A DNA stretch of 64,000 nucleotides, from contig JAFTKS010000001.1 of the NCBI GenBank assembly GCA_017453125.1, forward strand, positions 58,639-122,638, read 5' to 3'. A program made the position numbers and the translations under genes. This document shows positions 61,956 to 64,000 of this stretch, in pieces. The notes beneath the pieces were generated by a model. It was not told the origin of the DNA and did not search any database. It saw only the letters and a program-made list of their open reading frames with translations. The stretch's first letter is position 1, and every line of letters starts with the position of its first letter. Origin of the DNA: Clostridia bacterium (GTDB taxonomy: Bacteria; Bacillota; Clostridia; Christensenellales; UBA1242).

Positions 61956-63323
61956 CTATATCTTTGCATTTTCATATATGTATTTATATGTTTCCACTTC
62001 CACAAATATAAAACTACAACCTACAAGATTGATTTCTTGTGTTGGGTCTAAACTTGCTTTATACTCGCTCCATTCTTTATTGATTATTTCTTTGATTTTA
62101 TTAATTTTGTCTGCAAATCTTTCTTCTGCCCATCTAATATCAAATTCATTATCAATTCTCGGATTGTTTTCAAGACCTATGCTTTCTAATATATCGCTAT
62201 AACGACCGACAATTATTGAATCTGAAATAAAATCTTTGATTTTTTCCTTATCATCTTCTTTAATTATTTTTGTATAGTTTATTACAATATGATTTTTTAT
62301 TTCGCCGTCTTTAATTCCCATAAAGCATAAATGCTTTTGATTGCCTTTACTTTCTTGCGATTGTGTAAAGATAACATATTTATCAAACCATTGTGCCTGT
62401 TTACATTTACTATCTTGTCTTGTATTTGATTTTTGGTTTTTTATTAAAGGTTTTCTTGTTCTGCTACACTCAATATTGTATTGAACTGAGTAGGTAGCAA
62501 GAGTTATGAACACATAGATTAAAATTGAGATAATTGCAACAAATATTCCATTTGTATTTGTTGAACTTGTTGTATTTTGAATAACTTGAGTTATTTCTCC
62601 TGTTATTGGGTCTATCGTTTGTAATGTTGTTGATGACGTGCTAGTTGATACTAGGAACATATTAAATAAAAATGAAGGCAAAATTGCAATGCTAGTCCAA
62701 ATTAAGTTTGCAGTCATTTTATAACTAGATTGTTTTTTATTGTAAATTATAAAATAAATTAATATGCCTACATAAGCGATAAGTCCTATTACAGAAAGCC
62801 CCATTCCGTCAAACGATAGAGTTCCTTTGCTTGTTTTTATACCTATGCAAGATATAATTACAAAAATATTTACAAGAAGTGATAACGCTAGACCTATTAC
62901 AAATAATAATTTTTTATGAAACCTGTTGTCGTTAGGCTCGTTTTTTCTATACTCAACTAAGTCTGTTTTAAAATCAATTTCATCTTGTGTTGGTTTAACA
63001 AAGAAAAATAACATTCCTGCTATAAATAATAAAACTATTTGAACTATTCCAAGACCAACATAAGTGCCATAATAAAATTGCAATCCTATAAAAGTCATAT
63101 TCAATATACCGAAAGTTGTATAATCACTTTTCTTTGCTTTTCTAGTGCAAGACATTATTCCAAAATAAATAAATAGCATAGGCATAATAATTTGTATAAT
63201 TTCTAAACTCTTTCCAAAGATTACATTACCTATTTTATTAATTAATAAAGATACTAAAAGCCAAAATGCACCTGCTACAATTTCAATTACGCCACTTGCT
63301 ATTTTTAACCCACGAGATTCCAT
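61956..63323 (-). CDS. Polytopic membrane protein with cytosolic C-terminal domain, unknown
   Basis: A 455-residue protein. Eight or nine membrane helices cover residues ~8-285 (e.g. GVIEIVAGAFWLLVSLLI, GIVQIVLLFIAGMLFFF, LLFVIGLALSLLVNIFVII, IFVAIISILIYVFITLAT), with a Ser/Thr-rich loop at ~227-258. A soluble C-terminal domain of ~150 residues (ESKGNQKHLCFMGIKDGEIK) has no motif I recognise. AAGGAGAAG precedes the ATG. In an integrative element such a protein could be an exclusion, transfer or defence component; this is a guess from context. Confidence 0.65.
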   Translation of the reverse strand: MESRGLKIASGVIEIVAGAFWLLVSLLINKIGNVIFGKSLEIIQIIMPMLFIYFGIMSCTRKAKKSDYTTFGILNMTFIGLQFYYGTYVGLGIVQIVLLFIAGMLFFFVKPTQDEIDFKTDLVEYRKNEPNDNRFHKKLLFVIGLALSLLVNIFVIISCIGIKTSKGTLSFDGMGLSVIGLIAYVGILIYFIIYNKKQSSYKMTANLIWTSIAILPSFLFNMFLVSTSTSSTTLQTIDPITGEITQVIQNTTSSTNTNGIFVAIISILIYVFITLATYSVQYNIECSRTRKPLIKNQKSNTRQDSKCKQAQWFDKYVIFTQSQESKGNQKHLCFMGIKDGEIKNHIVINYTKIIKEDDKEKIKDFISDSIIVGRYSDILESIGLENNPRIDNEFDIRWAEERFADKINKIKEIINKEWSEYKASLDPTQEINLVGCSFIFVEVETYKYIYENAKI

Positions 63324-63391
63324 ATACTTCTCCTTATAATTGTAGATTATACTCGAAAAAGGTCAAAAAAGCAAATACATTTAGGCTGTTG

Positions 63392-63417
63392 GCTTAAAAT
63401 ACTGATATTTTTTAAGC
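63392..63417. promoter_or_regulatory. Operator-like inverted repeat before an XRE gene
   Basis: GCTTAAAA (63392-63399) and TTTTAAGC (63410-63417) form an 8-bp inverted repeat. The neighbouring TTGGCTTAAAATA and TTGGCTAAAATA are also near-direct repeats, the second containing the -10 TAAAAT (63425-63430). Confidence 0.55.
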
Positions 63418-63436
63418 TATTGGCTAAAATATAGTT

Positions 63437-63667
63437 ATGATATTGATACAAGATAAAACATTACAGGAGAGCATTAGACATAGGCTAATAGAAGCGATTA
63501 AGTTGAGTGGTATGACTCAAACTGAAATTGCAAAAAAAGCCTGCATAACTAGTGCAAGCCTTTCAGATTATATACATAAAGGTAAATTACCGACGCTTGA
63601 AACATTTGCTCGCATTTGTGATGCAATAGATGTTTCTGCCGATGAAATCCTAGGACTAAGTAGATAA
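63437..63667 (+). CDS. XRE-type regulator
   Basis: A 76-residue Cro/CI-type protein: IKLSGMTQTEIAKKACITSA, SLSDYIHKGKLPTLETFAR and the closing DVSADEILGLSR. No ribosome site; TAAAAT (63425-63430) ends six bases before the ATG, predicting a leaderless mRNA. Palindromic and direct repeats overlap its promoter, so autorepression is likely. Divergent from the membrane protein gene; converges with the Big2-domain gene immediately after its stop. Confidence 0.85.
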   Translation: MILIQDKTLQESIRHRLIEAIKLSGMTQTEIAKKACITSASLSDYIHKGKLPTLETFARICDAIDVSADEILGLSR

Positions 63668-64000
63668 TTACTTAGTCTTTTTATTAGTAATAAAGTTTGA
63701 AATAGATTTAAATTTTTCATTAACAGCTGTTGATAAGCATTGATGGTTATAATCTCGAATAGTTGAAATAAATTCATCTATAGATAATTTTATCTTTTCT
63801 ATTTTTTTACCTTCTTGAATTAAATCTATCTTAGATAACTCATTTTCTATATTCGCTCTTGCTTCTGCATTTTCTTTTGATTTTGCTGTTATTGTTACTT
63901 CTCCTGATTTTATTCCTGATACAATACCATTTTCATTTACTGTTGCTACTTCTGCATTACTTGAACTCCATTCTATTTCTTTATTTGTTGCATTTTCTGG
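63668..64000 (-). CDS. Big2 (Ig-like group 2) domain protein, C-terminal part
   Basis: The last 110 residues of a larger protein that runs off the window. EIEWSSSNAEVATVNENGIV with SGIKSGEVTITAKS is a classic Big2 immunoglobulin-like repeat, typical of surface-exposed proteins. After it comes a ~65-residue charged helical C-terminus (IDEFISTIRDYNHQ...) without LPXTG or a membrane anchor. The stop is at 63668-63670, directly after the XRE gene on the other strand. Function beyond surface or cell-wall contact cannot be read. Confidence 0.8.
   Translation of the reverse strand, partial: PENATNKEIEWSSSNAEVATVNENGIVSGIKSGEVTITAKSKENAEARANIENELSKIDLIQEGKKIEKIKLSIDEFISTIRDYNHQCLSTAVNEKFKSISNFITNKKTK

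Noticed and set aside
1..64000. CRISPR array
   Set aside because: No regularly spaced direct repeats of 23-40 bp with unique spacers were seen on reading the window, and no cas genes are present.

Overview
The window is low-GC DNA from a member of the Firmicutes, most likely an uncultured, anaerobic, endospore-lineage Clostridia. The evidence is A+T-rich sequence with strong AGGAG-type ribosome binding sites, a gerAA-gerAB-gerAC spore germinant receptor operon, a YyaC-type spore protease, a Jag/YidC (SpoIIIJ) pair and a desulfoferrodoxin-type superoxide reductase. The lineage call is an inference; no rRNA is present.

Layout. 1-7.5 kb: the 5' end of cmk, then a large HRDC-DUF4011-SF1 helicase-nuclease, an unknown protein, a Fic protein and another unknown. 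7.6-12.5 kb: two lipoproteins with almost identical signal peptides, one with a ten-G tract inside its promoter spacer, a small Cro/CI regulator, and three minus-strand genes including a CYTH-like one. 12.8-14.2 kb: rpsF-ssb-rpsR. 14.2-18.1 kb: the ger operon. 18.1-26.3 kb: a regulator, RNHCP protein, RadC, Tex and several unknowns, including a two-gene cassette flanked by inverted repeats. 26.4-29.3 kb: rpmH-rnpA-yidD-yidC-jag. 29.3-44.8 kb: FtsH, YyaC, CvpA-like, Tic20/DUF4870-like, YchF, UppP, a YhhN family protein, a divergent MetRS-like protein, small regulators and a large lipoprotein. 45-57.6 kb: dnaA (away from rpmH), pgi, a ferritin-like protein, an RsgI-like lipoprotein, desulfoferrodoxin, a HipA-like kinase, a cardiolipin synthase and FucO.

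57.8-64 kb is accessory DNA: the left end of an integrative element. A promoter-bearing but 3'-broken tRNA-Arg(CCU)-like gene diverges from normal tRNA structure just after its anticodon stem-loop. It is followed 130 bp later by an intact tRNA-Arg(CCU) with its own promoter, then a HEPN-type protein, a tyrosine integrase with an inserted helix-turn-helix, an excisionase-like protein, phage-type regulators, a large membrane protein and a Big2-domain protein cut by the window edge. My preferred reading is that the element recombined into the anticodon loop of the host tRNA and carries a replacement tRNA.

Cross-cutting pattern: housekeeping genes have clear Shine-Dalgarno sites, whereas several small regulators and the HipA-like kinase have a -10 box ending 6-8 nt before the ATG and no such site, suggesting leaderless mRNAs.
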